Shown: in pieces, positions 1-8,905 of the stretch | Numbering within the stretch: position 1 is the stretch's first letter | Layout of the letters: the number at the start of each line of letters is the position of its first letter | Assembly: GCA_002747175.1 (NCBI GenBank) | Contig: PDTK01000028.1 | Span: 62,001 to 126,000 of the forward strand | Source of the DNA: Deltaproteobacteria bacterium | GTDB lineage: Bacteria > Desulfobacterota > Desulfobacteria > Desulfobacterales > Desulfosarcinaceae | DNA length: 64,000 nt | Direction: 5' to 3' | Made by a program: the position numbers and the translations under genes | The notes under the pieces: generated by a model | What the model saw: only the letters and a program-made list of their open reading frames with translations | Databases searched by the model: none | What the model was told of the DNA's origin: nothing

Positions 1-92
1 TCAGGTCGGCGGGTGAATGAATGGTCTTCAAAAGTGATGATGAATCTTGCAAAAGACATGCTCCCTGATAACGTCTGTTAATTATAACTAAG

Positions 93-160
93 GCGGGAAA
101 CCCGCAACCCATGTACCCCACCCTATTTTCTTGTTTTTTTGACAGAAACTGAGGTGTAAT
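93..160 (+). repeat. Dispersed repeat family R2, copy A
   Basis: The sequence begins with the perfect hairpin GCGGG-AAA-CCCGC, continues with ATGTACCCCA, a TTTTCTTGTTTTTTT tract and ends in AAACTGAGGTGTAA. The same order of blocks occurs inverted at 34534-34605, where the hairpin reads ACGGG-AAA-CCCGT, so the outer pair is changed on both sides and pairing is kept. The rest of the first 205 bases shows no recognisable gene. Function is unknown; a structured RNA or a terminator-like mobile sequence is possible. Confidence 0.6.
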
Positions 161-189
161 GTACTAAAAAAACAAACGATTCGCTTTTA

Positions 190-213
190 GCCGTTAACGT
201 GCCGTTTAACGGC
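190..213 (-). terminator. Hairpin overlapping the ispA stop codon
   Basis: GCCGTTAA at 190-197 pairs perfectly with TTAACGGC at 206-213 around an 8-base loop. On the minus strand a T-run (168-175 in plus coordinates) follows only after about 15 bases. The placement suits transcription end of ispA, but the gap between stem and T-run makes this a weak intrinsic terminator. Confidence 0.35.
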
Positions 214-1099
214 GCCTTTCAATAATATACTGTGCGATGGCACGCAAGGGATCCGCCTTGATATCAAATACGTCCAGTTCGCTCAAGGCATCGTCCACCA
301 GGCGCTGTGCGTAGGCCTCGGCGGCCTCCAGGCCAATAAGTGCCGGATAGGTATTCTTGCCCCGCATCTGATCGGTTCCCACCGCCTTGCCGAGTTTTTG
401 CGGATCCCCCTTGATGTTGAGGAGGTCATCCGTGACCTGAAACGCCAGGCCGATCTTTCCGGCGTAGGAGAGCAGGGCGTTTTGCGCCGTTTTGGAAGCA
501 GCGGCAATGATCGCCCCCGATTGTACGGAGATCTCTATCATACGACCGGTTTTCAGCCGGTGCATCGCCTCCAGTTCAGGCATTGGAATCCTTTTCCCTT
601 CGTAGGCCATGTCCCGCATCTGCCCTTCGATCATACCATTGCAGCCGGCAGCGCAAGCCACGGATCCCAAAGCTTCAAGCCACCGGTGTCGAACGTCGGG
701 TTCGGATTGCATACCGGCCCTGGAAATGACCTCGAAGGCCAGGGTCAGCAAGGCGTCGCCAGCCAGGATCGCCGTGGGTTCATCAAAACGGACGTGGCAG
801 GTGGCTTTGCCGCGCCGCGTATCGTCATCATCCATGGCCGGCAGGTCATCGTGAATCAGGGAATAGGTGTGAATCAGTTCCAGCGCGCACGCCATGGGCA
901 TTACGGATGCGGCGCTGGCACCAACGGTTTCCGCTGCGGCGATGCACAAAACGGGACGCAGCCGCTTCCCACCGGCCATGACGGCGTAGTGCATGGCCCT
1001 GGACAGGGTTGAGGCACAAGCGGAACCGCCCAGATACGAATCAAGTGCTTCCTCCACACGTTTACGACAATCGGCCAGGTAGACCTGCAGGTCGAACAT
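206..1099 (-). CDS. ispA: Polyprenyl (farnesyl/geranylgeranyl) diphosphate synthase
   Basis: Chain-elongating trans-prenyltransferase that condenses isopentenyl diphosphate with allylic diphosphates to C15/C20 products for quinone and undecaprenyl synthesis. The first aspartate-rich motif is visible as DDLPAMDDDDTRRG and the second as DDLLNIKGD, both needed for Mg-diphosphate binding; the FQVTDD context is typical of the IspA family. The protein is about 297 residues, normal for the family. I prefer ATG at 1099 because AGAGG lies just upstream; an ATG at 1114 would add five residues. It follows xseB by about 40 bases, giving the xseA-xseB-ispA order common in proteobacteria, where dxs often comes next. 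Confidence 0.93.
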   Translation of the reverse strand: MFDLQVYLADCRKRVEEALDSYLGGSACASTLSRAMHYAVMAGGKRLRPVLCIAAAETVGASAASVMPMACALELIHTYSLIHDDLPAMDDDDTRRGKATCHVRFDEPTAILAGDALLTLAFEVISRAGMQSEPDVRHRWLEALGSVACAAGCNGMIEGQMRDMAYEGKRIPMPELEAMHRLKTGRMIEISVQSGAIIAAASKTAQNALLSYAGKIGLAFQVTDDLLNIKGDPQKLGKAVGTDQMRGKNTYPALIGLEAAEAYAQRLVDDALSELDVFDIKADPLRAIAQYIIERRR

Positions 1100-1139
1100 A
1101 CCACCTCTTTTCATTCAAGATGCGTGCACCATTGCAAAG

Positions 1140-1379
1140 CTAATCACCAATCTCGAAGGGCTGCCGCTCCGGCGCATCGGTCTTGCCGCCCATCATCAGC
1201 GAAACCCGCTGCTCCGCATCCTCCAGCATTTCCGAACAATACTGGGAAAGCTCGATGCCGGATTCGAATTTTTGCAGGGCCTTCTCCAGGGGCAAATCAC
1301 CCGATTCGAGGACCTTGACGATTTTTTCCAGATCATTGATTGCTTTTTCGAAACTCGGTTTGTTTTTCGGTGCCATCAT
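1140..1379 (-). CDS. xseB: Exodeoxyribonuclease VII small subunit
   Basis: Small subunit of the exonuclease that degrades single-stranded DNA in both directions. At 79 residues it has the typical XseB size and the signature FEKAINDLEKIVKVLESGD followed by LEKALQKFESGIEL, which forms the coiled helical hairpin contacting XseA. It lies about 80 bases downstream of xseA and just upstream of ispA on the same strand, so co-transcription is likely. The start may be either of two adjacent methionine codons. Confidence 0.95.
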   Translation of the reverse strand: MMAPKNKPSFEKAINDLEKIVKVLESGDLPLEKALQKFESGIELSQYCSEMLEDAEQRVSLMMGGKTDAPERQPFEIGD

Positions 1380-1461
1380 TTTCCCTTAGGCATATGGTTG
1401 ATATTCCGAGGATAAAAATGTTCGCGCAACGCAGGTATCGGGCAAACCGGATGGGCACTAG

Positions 1462-2805
1462 TTATGCGTTATTGTGTTTTTCCCTTACCCGGACGGTCAG
1501 TCGTCCACGCCCCAGCAGCACTTCAAGAGCCTGGCCGCGTTTCACCCGTTCGGCGCTGCGTACGACCTTTTCTTCCGGGCAGGTTCGCGTGATGCTGTAT
1601 CCCCGCTGTAAAATGGCCATGGGGTTGAGGGCATCCAGCATGGACCGGCTTTTTTCCAATTGGGTGCCGCAATCTGTGATTTTCTTCCTGATCCGACGGG
1701 TCAAATCCCGCTGGGCGATACCAACACGTTCTTTCATGGGCATCAGGTCTTTGCCCGGCCCCATGTGTATCAGCAGGTGACGGTGCATTTGCAGCCGCTC
1801 CCGACGGCGAGACAGGGTTTCTTTGATCCGCGCTGCCAATCGCTGGGACACGTCGTCCAGCCGCAGTCGCATATCCTGCAACCGGCGTTTGGGGTGGACG
1901 ATTCTATCACTTATCGACATTAGTATTTTTCTATTTATATTCAGACTGTTTTGTATTGATTGATAAAGTGATTGATTCAATAAGTCCAGATGTCGTGACA
2001 ACGCATCTTTGGCGGGCACCACCAATTCTGCCGCCGCGGACGGGGTGGGCGCACGCACATCGGCAACGAAGTCGGCAATGGTGAAATCGGTTTCATGGCC
2101 AATGGCCGACACGACGGGTAGCTGCGACCTGAAAATACTCCGGGCCACCTGTTCGCTGTTGAAGGCCCACAGATCTTCGATGGAACCGCCGCCGCGGGCA
2201 AGCACGATGACATCCACCCCATCGGTATAATTGAGAAAATCGATGGCCCGAACAATGTCAGCGGGGGCGGCGTCACCCTGAACCCGAACCGGAACCACAT
2301 CGATGGCCAGATTATCGAAGCGCCGCAAGGCGATGTTGATAAAATCACGTACCGCCGCACCGGTTGGCGAAGTGACCAGCCCGATGGTTTTGGGCAGTTG
2401 CGGCAGCGGTATTTTGTGCTCCTGGTCGAACAAACCTTCGTCGGCGAGCCGGCGTTTGAGCTTGTCGAACGCCAATTGTAATCCGCCGATACCCTTGGGT
2501 TCCAGGTATTCGAAAATGATCTGGTATGCGCCGCGTGGTTCATAGACGCTCACACGGCCCAGCCCGATGACCTTCAATCCATCCTGGGGACGAAATTTAA
2601 GCGAATTTGCCTGGGACCGGAACATCACGGCACGAATCTGGGATGCCGCATCCTTCAATGTGAAATAGCAGTGGCCGGATGAGGGAATTGTAAAATTTGA
2701 TATTTCTCCTGATATCCAAATGAAGGGATATCTTTCTTCAAGCATTGCTTTAATCTTACGATTTAATTCACTGACGTTGTAGATATGCTGAGGGGGCGAG
2801 CTCAT
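1462..2805 (-). CDS. xseA: Exodeoxyribonuclease VII large subunit
   Basis: Catalytic subunit of exonuclease VII. The N-terminal OB-fold (about residues 8-105) includes WISGEISNF and GHCYFTLKD. The catalytic core has the conserved GLVTSPTGAAVRDF segment, DVIVLARGGGSIEDLWAFN and VSAIGHETDFTIADFVAD. A long helical region then leads to the C-terminal LQRGYSIT motif that binds XseB. The 447-residue length is normal. Start ATG at 2805, next to the short unknown gene upstream. Confidence 0.96.
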   Translation of the reverse strand: MSSPPQHIYNVSELNRKIKAMLEERYPFIWISGEISNFTIPSSGHCYFTLKDAASQIRAVMFRSQANSLKFRPQDGLKVIGLGRVSVYEPRGAYQIIFEYLEPKGIGGLQLAFDKLKRRLADEGLFDQEHKIPLPQLPKTIGLVTSPTGAAVRDFINIALRRFDNLAIDVVPVRVQGDAAPADIVRAIDFLNYTDGVDVIVLARGGGSIEDLWAFNSEQVARSIFRSQLPVVSAIGHETDFTIADFVADVRAPTPSAAAELVVPAKDALSRHLDLLNQSLYQSIQNSLNINRKILMSISDRIVHPKRRLQDMRLRLDDVSQRLAARIKETLSRRRERLQMHRHLLIHMGPGKDLMPMKERVGIAQRDLTRRIRKKITDCGTQLEKSRSMLDALNPMAILQRGYSITRTCPEEKVVRSAERVKRGQALEVLLGRGRLTVRVREKHNNA

Positions 2806-2853
2806 GAGTGGTCCATGTTTTTTTTATGTATCCATAACGTCCGATAAGATATC

Positions 2854-3264
2854 TTATGTAAAGTCGTGGATAAGTTTCTTTTTGTGACTGCCGGGGGCTT
2901 CCCTGTCTTTGCTTTTGCCGATCATATCCCGAACCGCGGGAACCATGTACAGGTTCTCCAGCGGAAAAGCCGCCAGTGTGCGGGCCAGAACATGGGTCTT
3001 CTTCGAAACCGTCAGCTTTTTGTCAATGATACAGTGCATCCGGCCCTTGATGATACAGAAACCGCTTTTTACCGGAATGCCGGTGGCACGGAAACTCTGC
3101 TCCGATACGGTAACATCGAGTTTCTCGGCCAGTTCCTTCAATTCGTGATAGATCTGCTCGGATTTCACCGACACCCCGCGTATTGCCAAATCAACGATTC
3201 TTGTACGGGCACCATTGCCGATTTTAATGGCGCCCAGAACTTGTGTGCACGATCCCTTGGGCAC
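2854..3264 (-). CDS. Conserved small protein of unknown function
   Basis: Not recognised. It is a soluble basic protein of 136 residues from GTG 3264, or about 104 residues from GTG 3168. The clear core is EQIYHELKELAEKL, then SGFCIIKGRMHCIIDKK, a threonine-rich helix and a lysine-rich tail. The charged helix and the short beta segment around CIIKGRMHCIID recall small conserved deltaproteobacterial proteins, but I cannot name a family. It ends 49 bases before xseA on the same strand and may head that operon. The later start is attractive because the first 30 residues look less protein-like. Confidence 0.6.
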   Translation of the reverse strand: MPKGSCTQVLGAIKIGNGARTRIVDLAIRGVSVKSEQIYHELKELAEKLDVTVSEQSFRATGIPVKSGFCIIKGRMHCIIDKKLTVSKKTHVLARTLAAFPLENLYMVPAVRDMIGKSKDREAPGSHKKKLIHDFT

Positions 3265-3282
3265 TAATTATCAGCTTTGGGC

Positions 3283-3310
3283 TTGAAAATAAAGTAGCCT
3301 GTGTTATATT
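3283..3310 (+). promoter_or_regulatory. Sigma-70-type promoter for the Bax-inhibitor gene
   Basis: TTGAAA at 3283-3288 and TATATT at 3305-3310 are 16 bases apart. A GGAGG ribosome binding site follows at 3330-3334, before the ATG at 3341. The element sits between divergent genes and fits expression of the plus-strand membrane protein. Confidence 0.55.
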
Positions 3311-3340
3311 TGATAAACTCTTAAAAATTGGAGGTTTTCG

Positions 3341-4036
3341 ATGCAATCGATTCCGATGGAAAGAAGTCAGGCCCAGGTTCGGGTGAATGCGTTTGTGCGC
3401 AGTGTTTACAATTGGATGGCCATCGGCCTGGCGCTGACCGGCAGTGTGGCCTGGTTCGTTGCGAACAACGAGCCGATGATGCGTTTCGTATTCCAGGCAC
3501 GCTGGATTTTCTTTATTGGTGAACTCGCTCTGGTGTTTATGCTCGCCGGACGGGTGCACAAAATGAAGGCGTCAACGGCGACCGGCATGTTCATGTTCTA
3601 TGCCGCCTTGAACGGTGCAACCATGGCATTCATCTTCATTGTTTACACCATGTCATCCATTGCTTCGACCTTTTTCATCTGTGCCGGAACCTTTGCGGTT
3701 TGCAGTGTTTTTGGATGGATGACCAAACGCGACCTGACCGGCATAGGCAACTTCATGTTCATGGGACTCATCGGCATCATCATCGCGTCCGTGGTCAACA
3801 TTTTCCTGAAGAGCCCAGCCATGCAGATGATTATCAGCTATATCGGCGTGATCGTTTTCGTCGGTTTGACAGCCTACGACACCCAAAAGCTCAAAGGCAT
3901 GGCCATGTCCCAGCCGGCCGGTCTGGATGCCGCCGTGGTTCGCAAAGGGGCCATCATCGGTGCCCTGACCCTGTATCTGGACTTTATCCTGATGTTTCAG
4001 TACCTGCTGATGATTTTCGGCGGCAGCCGCGACTGA
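3341..4036 (+). CDS. Bax inhibitor-1/YccA family membrane protein
   Basis: Seven-helix inner-membrane protein of the BI-1 (TMBIM) family, 231 residues, without a cleaved signal peptide. It opens with VRVNAFVRSVYNWMAIGLALTG, typical of bacterial members (quoted in part here: FVRSVYNWMAIGLALTG). The C-terminal half has GVIVFVGLTAYDTQKLK and LTLYLDFILMFQYLLMIFG, the conserved aspartate-bearing helices of the family. Bacterial homologues include YccA, which modulates the FtsH protease, and a pH-sensitive calcium leak channel in Bacillus; the role here is inferred only. It is monocistronic with its own promoter. Confidence 0.92.
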   Translation: MQSIPMERSQAQVRVNAFVRSVYNWMAIGLALTGSVAWFVANNEPMMRFVFQARWIFFIGELALVFMLAGRVHKMKASTATGMFMFYAALNGATMAFIFIVYTMSSIASTFFICAGTFAVCSVFGWMTKRDLTGIGNFMFMGLIGIIIASVVNIFLKSPAMQMIISYIGVIVFVGLTAYDTQKLKGMAMSQPAGLDAAVVRKGAIIGALTLYLDFILMFQYLLMIFGGSRD

Positions 4037-4043
4037 GAAATTC

Positions 4044-4174
4044 GCAAGCGTTTGCAGGGTACCGCATCTGTCTTGTTACCGCGCTCTTGAAGTATGTATG
4101 CCCACAATATACTTCTTGCGTGCCCGAAGCCGCGCATCTACGGCACCCTGTGAACGCTTGCCGACTGTGCTTTA
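4044..4174 (-). repeat. Dispersed palindromic repeat R1, copy 1 (inverted)
   Basis: Read on the minus strand it runs TAAAGCACAG, GGCAAGCGTTCACAGG, GTGCCGTAGATGCGCGGC, TTCGGGCACGC, a CATACTTC block, GGTAACAA and GATGCGGTACCCTG to AAACGCTTGC. The ends are inverted repeats of each other (AAGCGTT...CAGGGT and ACCCTG...AACGCTT). Copies are found at 13712-13858 and 15466-15625, with fragments at 5732-5770 and 11046-11087. It fills most of the gap between the Bax-inhibitor gene and glmM. No open reading frame is conserved, so it is more like a MITE or structured RNA element than a gene. Confidence 0.7.
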
Positions 4175-4268
4175 ATCGTTCGAGCGTAGCGAGTTCAATG
4201 TTCATAACTGGAAGTTCGACGTTTTATAAAAAACGCTGAACATCGAACCTCCAGCGTCGAATCCTGAA

Positions 4269-5636
4269 TTAAGCTGGGCACGAACCCAGTTCTTTGGCCA
4301 CCATATCCGCAATATCCCGGCAAAATTGCCTTGTTTCCGTCTCCGTCGGTCCCTCCACCATCACACGGCACTTGGCCTGGGTACCCGAGTAGCGTACCAG
4401 CACCCGTCCCTTTTCGCCCAGTTTTTCCTCGACAGCGGCGATGGCATCCACCACGGCACCAACAGTCCCGATGTCCGGTTTGGATTTGACATCCACATTG
4501 ATCAGGCACTGGGGAAAAACCGCCATCACCCCTGCCAGATCGGACAACGGCTGGTGCGACGACCGCATGGCATCAAGAAGCTGCAGGGCCGCCAGCATGC
4601 CGTCTCCGGTGGTATGATGATCCAGGAAAATCATATGTCCCGAATCTTCTCCGCCCACCACGGCACCGACGGCACGCATTTTTTCCATGACGTAGCGGTC
4701 GCCGACCTTGGTTTTCAGATGTTCGATGCCCATTTCACCAAGTGCCACACCCAAGCCCATGTTGCTCATCACTGTGGTGACCACCTTGTTGCCGGATAAC
4801 CGGCCGCACGCCTTCAGGTTCCGGGCGCAGATGGCGATCAATTGATCGCCGGACAGCACGGCGCCTTTTTCATCCACGGCAATCAAACGATCCGCATCAC
4901 CGTCAAACGCCAGGCCCGCATGGGCGCCTTCGGAAACCACCGTTTTAGATAAAATTTCAGGATGTTGAGAACCACAGTGGTCATTGATGTTCGTTCCATC
5001 GGGAGAACAGAAAATCGGTTTCACCGTTGCCCCCAGGGATTCAAACAGCAATGGCGCAATCTTGCTGGCAGCACCATTGGAGCCGTCAATCACCAGTTTC
5101 ATGCCCTCGAGCCATGGCCCCCTGCCAAAAGAAGAAAGGTCAGCGACAAATCGACTGTATCGCTGACCGGCATCGGCCATCTGTAAGATCTGACCGGTTT
5201 TCCCGATTTTCCGGCTTTGTCCGGCAGTCGACGCGGCATGGACAATCAATTCTTCAATTCTGCCTTCCTCTTCGTCGGAAAGCTTGTAACCGTCACCCTT
5301 GAACAACTTGATACCATTGTCCCCAAAAGGGTTGTGGGAAGCCGAAATCATGATACCGGCATCAAAGCCGTCGGCCACGGTTAAATGGGCAACCCCAGGG
5401 GTCGGAATCACACCGGCAATGACCACATCCTTGCCCATGGAGCAAATCCCGGCAGCCAGGGCGCCCACCAGCATGTTGCCGGAAATGCGTGTATCCTGGC
5501 CGATTAAAAACCGACCGCCATCCGGATTACCGAAAAAGGCGGCACAGGCGCGTCCCACTTGCAATGCGGTTTCGCAATCCAGTGGGTAGCGGTTGGCAAC
5601 CCCCCGGATGCCGTCGGTGCCAAAGAGTTTTGTCAT
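4269..5636 (-). CDS. glmM: Phosphoglucosamine mutase
   Basis: Interconverts glucosamine-6-phosphate and glucosamine-1-phosphate for UDP-GlcNAc synthesis, feeding peptidoglycan and LPS. The N-terminus GTDGIRG, the phosphoserine loop SASHNPFGDNGIKLF (Ser100 is phosphorylated), the Mg-binding FDGDADR and the sugar-binding GEDSGH are all visible. The C-terminal phosphate-binding RYSGTQAKCRVMVEG is also present. The length of 455 residues is normal. It lies next to a GlmU-like beta-helix gene on the same strand, which fits a shared role in amino-sugar nucleotide supply. Confidence 0.95.
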   Translation of the reverse strand: MTKLFGTDGIRGVANRYPLDCETALQVGRACAAFFGNPDGGRFLIGQDTRISGNMLVGALAAGICSMGKDVVIAGVIPTPGVAHLTVADGFDAGIMISASHNPFGDNGIKLFKGDGYKLSDEEEGRIEELIVHAASTAGQSRKIGKTGQILQMADAGQRYSRFVADLSSFGRGPWLEGMKLVIDGSNGAASKIAPLLFESLGATVKPIFCSPDGTNINDHCGSQHPEILSKTVVSEGAHAGLAFDGDADRLIAVDEKGAVLSGDQLIAICARNLKACGRLSGNKVVTTVMSNMGLGVALGEMGIEHLKTKVGDRYVMEKMRAVGAVVGGEDSGHMIFLDHHTTGDGMLAALQLLDAMRSSHQPLSDLAGVMAVFPQCLINVDVKSKPDIGTVGAVVDAIAAVEEKLGEKGRVLVRYSGTQAKCRVMVEGPTETETRQFCRDIADMVAKELGSCPA

Positions 5637-5731
5637 GGTATCGTTCTTTTCTTAATTTATAATCGAATAGTTAAAAATAAAATCTAAAGTAAAAGATTAG
5701 ATTTTAACCGTTAGCGCTTAGCAAAATGATT

Positions 5732-5770
5732 CCGGCAACAAAGCAGATGCGGTGGCTTGTGAACGCTTAT
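5732..5770 (+). repeat. Fragment of repeat R1
   Basis: CGGCAACAAAGCAGATGCGG followed by TTGTGAACGCTTATG matches the right end of the R1 copies (GGTAACAAAGCAGATACGG, then CCCTGTGAACGCCTAC). Only the right third is left. It abuts the end of the downstream minus-strand gene. Confidence 0.5.
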
Positions 5771-5772
5771 GT

Positions 5773-6939
5773 TCATCGCATCCAGGGAAACAGACCCAAC
5801 ATCCTCTCAACCTCATCATCGACGATCTGTTGGAGCCAGTTGTTGCCTTTGGCGGCCTCCTCCGGCGTAAGCTGCCGAATCGCATCGATGTACCGTCCGG
5901 ATGCGAGCGTCTTTTTTTTCTGGATGATGGACAAAAAATCCGGATTGCGATATTTTTTCAGATTTTCCAGCCTGCCCGCAATCATATCCGCGAATTGATT
6001 GCGATGGGCGTACAGCGCTTCCTTTTGCCGGATCAATTCGAAAGAGGCATCCTCACCCATCTGTTTTTTATATTGATGGACGGATGTCCCTAGCTTTTCA
6101 CAAAAGGCCGTATAACGCTTGATGCGTTCGTCAATGACGTTTTGGAGGGTATCGACCAATCCCTGATACAGTGCTTCCGGAAAACGGGCGCCAATGAACA
6201 GGCGCCGAACCTGGGTATACCAGGTCATCAGGGCCATCAGATTCGCAATATATACGAAATTGTTGAGCACCTGGCGTTTAACGGAACGGTAAATGCCGGT
6301 TGTGTACGGCACGCTCCCGCCCCTGCCCCCGCCTTCGAAAACCAACCGGTCCGGCTCAAGCTGATCCTTGCGGCATATCGATCCCGCAGCAATCACAGTG
6401 CCGTATGTCAGGCGGCAGGGCCCCACCAGACCACCCTGCCCGCCCAGAAATATCGGATTGCGGTTGAGCATGACACCGCCGGGCACATCACCGATCAAAG
6501 ACGCCGTGGCTTTGTCCTGGTTGGGGGTATAATTGAAATGAATATAGGAACTGCCCACTTCGCTGTGGTTTTTGCGGCTGGTGCCGCCTGCCATGAAGCA
6601 GTCGCAAAAATTGATCAGGCTTCCCAGGGTAACGAAAGGAAACAGGATCGTCTGTTTGAGTCCCACCGTATGGGCGATGCTGGCCTGCTCCTCCAGAATC
6701 GTACCGGCCCGCACATGGGCCCCGCTTCCCGCTTGGGCCCCATCCAGAAATACGGCATTTTCAAAATAGCCGCCTTTGAGCTTGACATGGGGACCGATGT
6801 AACAGTTTTTGACAGTCACCGGGGCCTCTGCGCCCAACTGCGCCCCCTCACAAATCAGGGTGTCACGACCGAACAAGCGGCATCCCGGATAAATGGTGAC
6901 ACCGGCGGCGATCCGATCCGGATTAACGGCAGTATCCAT
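5773..6939 (-). CDS. Left-handed beta-helix (GlmU C-terminal-like) protein
   Basis: Contains hexapeptide-repeat turns in the first ~230 residues (VTIYPGCRLFG, AQLGAEAPVTVKNCYIG, AQAGSGAHVRAGTILE), the trimeric beta-helix fold of sugar-nucleotide acyltransferases. The histidine-containing stretch AGGTSRKNHSEVGSS and FNYTPNQDK resemble the acetyltransferase half of UDP-GlcNAc pyrophosphorylases. An unusual helical C-terminal half follows (about residues 230-388), and the pyrophosphorylase domain of GlmU is missing. ATG 6939 has GAAGG upstream; a GTG at 6996 without a clear ribosome binding site would add 19 residues. It is next to glmM, so a role in UDP-GlcNAc or polysaccharide supply is inferred. 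Confidence 0.75.
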   Translation of the reverse strand: MDTAVNPDRIAAGVTIYPGCRLFGRDTLICEGAQLGAEAPVTVKNCYIGPHVKLKGGYFENAVFLDGAQAGSGAHVRAGTILEEQASIAHTVGLKQTILFPFVTLGSLINFCDCFMAGGTSRKNHSEVGSSYIHFNYTPNQDKATASLIGDVPGGVMLNRNPIFLGGQGGLVGPCRLTYGTVIAAGSICRKDQLEPDRLVFEGGGRGGSVPYTTGIYRSVKRQVLNNFVYIANLMALMTWYTQVRRLFIGARFPEALYQGLVDTLQNVIDERIKRYTAFCEKLGTSVHQYKKQMGEDASFELIRQKEALYAHRNQFADMIAGRLENLKKYRNPDFLSIIQKKKTLASGRYIDAIRQLTPEEAAKGNNWLQQIVDDEVERMLGLFPWMR

Positions 6940-7063
6940 GGCTGCGCCTTCATGAATTTGCGTGTGTTTTTCTATAGTTGTGTTCGTATCATTCACGACT
7001 TGCTGTCATTTCGTTGTCGTGGTCGGAATCGCAGATCGGCTGTTTTCTTATTGGCTGTTCGGG

Positions 7064-8899
7064 TTATCGCAGATCACCCAAATCAACCGGGTCGATATGT
7101 ATCGAAAATGTTTTCAAAAACAATCCATTTTCAAGGCAATAGCGTCGGGCCGCGGCAAGGGCGTCGCCATTGCCATTGAATGAGAGTAAAAGTCCCTGGA
7201 TATCATGGGCTTTGGTCAGTCTGGACATATCGTTGAAGCTGCCCATAATCGGAAATCCCTGGATCTTTTTTCCGACCTTGAGCGGGTCGTCGTCGACAAA
7301 GCCGATCGGTTTCACATGGTGGGTGCGGTTGTTCAACAGTTCCCGCAACAGGAGTTCCCCTCCCCTGCCAGCCCCATAGATCGCCACGCGTTGTCCGGTC
7401 AGGGTCTTGCGCTTCATGGTTTCCGAAAGCAGTCGAAACGCCCCCCGGGTACCCAAGAGGAAAACCGTCGTCAGCACGTAATCGATAACAAACACACCCT
7501 TGGAAAAATCATTGAAACCATACAGAATCGTCACACAGGCAATGGTGAGCAAGGTGGCCAGAAAGGAACTGCGCGCATACAAAAACACATCCCGGGTGCT
7601 AATGTACTGCCAGAATCCGCCATAAACGCCCGACAGATAGAAGACGATCAGCTTGACGGCGATAATCGCCGGCAGAAATTTTAGAAACACCTTGAAATAA
7701 TAGGGAAAGTCAGGACCGGCAAACCTTAGCCGATAGGCCAGATAGTAGGAGAAGGCAACCAGACCGAAGTCCAGCACGACCATCAGGATCTGCCTTTTGT
7801 AGGTCAGTTCGATCAGCACCGGTGTGAATTTGCGGTTGCGCAGCACGGAAAACTCTTTTTCCGGATAGACCCGCAACTGGGCCAGGTAAATTCCCATGAG
7901 AAGGATGGCCAGAATCACGGGAATAATCACCGCCGGCGAGGTCATGGTATCGTTGCGGCTGACAAAAATGGCGGCAACGCCGGAAACGGCGCCCACACCG
8001 TACAGCAAGAGCACCGCATCCTTTTCGCCGAACCCCATCAGCACCAGCCGGTGCGAGGTGTGGTCCCAGCCGCCGGTGGAGGCTTTTCTGCCGCTGAGCA
8101 GTCGGATGATGGTCACCAGGGTCGTATCCAGAATCGGTACCATGAGGAGCATGATCGGTACGCAAAGGGTAGCCAGCCGGTTGGCACCGGCGATCTGGCC
8201 GTGAACCAGAGTCAACACGGCAATGCTGAACCCGATGACGAGGCTTCCGCAGTCCCCCATGAAGATGGATGCCGGCTTGAAATTATAGACGAGGAACCCG
8301 CCGCAGGCACCGGCGACGATCAAGGCCACCACCGTGGCCATGGAATGCATAGGCGCGTATAAAACCGCCAGGGCCAGGGACGTCACCAGGGCCACCCCGG
8401 AACAAAGGCCGTCCATGTTGTCCAACAGGTTGAATGCGTTGGTGATACCGACAATCCACACCAGGGTTACCATGGTATCCAGGGTCAGGGAATTGAACCA
8501 GTTCAACCGGAATCCCAGAAAGGTGACGATGCTGGCCACCACAATCTGTCCCACCAGCTTTGACTGCGGCTTGAGGTTGATGAAATCATCGGTCAGCCCG
8601 ATGATGAAAAGGATGGTTGCACCGCCGAAGACGACCAGGGGCAACATGGCCAGCGGTTCATCAACCCGTTGAAAAAACACATCCACCACCGTCGTATGGA
8701 GATTGCCGAACACGACCATGGCCGTACTCAGCCCCCCGAATATGGCGATGCCGCCCATCAGGGCCGTGGTTTGCTGGTGCCAACGGTCTTTTTGGGGCCG
8801 GGCCACCCATTCTTTTTTCAACGCCCACATGCGCACCACCGGCGTCAATATCAGGCTGGTGACCAATGCTGCCAAAAAAGCGCTGATATAATTAATCAT
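7064..8899 (-). CDS. WecA-type glycosyl-1-phosphate transferase fused to CapD-like N-terminal module
   Basis: Residues 1-350 form a polytopic polyprenol-phosphate sugar-1-phosphate transferase (MraY/WecA family): DDFINLKPQSKLVGQ (104-118), NLLDNMDGL (157-165), FMGDCGS (213-219) and WDHTSHRL (278-285). Residues 360-611 add a second block of about four membrane helices, then a Rossmann fold with VAIYGAGRGGELL (505-517) and GFVDDDP. This matches the membrane and CoA-binding N-terminal part of CapD/WbpM-type polysaccharide proteins, but the SDR dehydratase half is absent. It likely starts O-antigen or exopolysaccharide synthesis on undecaprenyl phosphate. The 611-residue length is nearly twice that of WecA. 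Confidence 0.88.
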   Translation of the reverse strand: MINYISAFLAALVTSLILTPVVRMWALKKEWVARPQKDRWHQQTTALMGGIAIFGGLSTAMVVFGNLHTTVVDVFFQRVDEPLAMLPLVVFGGATILFIIGLTDDFINLKPQSKLVGQIVVASIVTFLGFRLNWFNSLTLDTMVTLVWIVGITNAFNLLDNMDGLCSGVALVTSLALAVLYAPMHSMATVVALIVAGACGGFLVYNFKPASIFMGDCGSLVIGFSIAVLTLVHGQIAGANRLATLCVPIMLLMVPILDTTLVTIIRLLSGRKASTGGWDHTSHRLVLMGFGEKDAVLLLYGVGAVSGVAAIFVSRNDTMTSPAVIIPVILAILLMGIYLAQLRVYPEKEFSVLRNRKFTPVLIELTYKRQILMVVLDFGLVAFSYYLAYRLRFAGPDFPYYFKVFLKFLPAIIAVKLIVFYLSGVYGGFWQYISTRDVFLYARSSFLATLLTIACVTILYGFNDFSKGVFVIDYVLTTVFLLGTRGAFRLLSETMKRKTLTGQRVAIYGAGRGGELLLRELLNNRTHHVKPIGFVDDDPLKVGKKIQGFPIMGSFNDMSRLTKAHDIQGLLLSFNGNGDALAAARRYCLENGLFLKTFSIHIDPVDLGDLR

Positions 8900-8905
8900 A
8901 ACAGA

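Noticed and set aside
6142..7179. Long plus-strand open frame opposite the beta-helix protein
   Set aside because: It is antisense to a well-supported gene and has no recognisable domain or start context.
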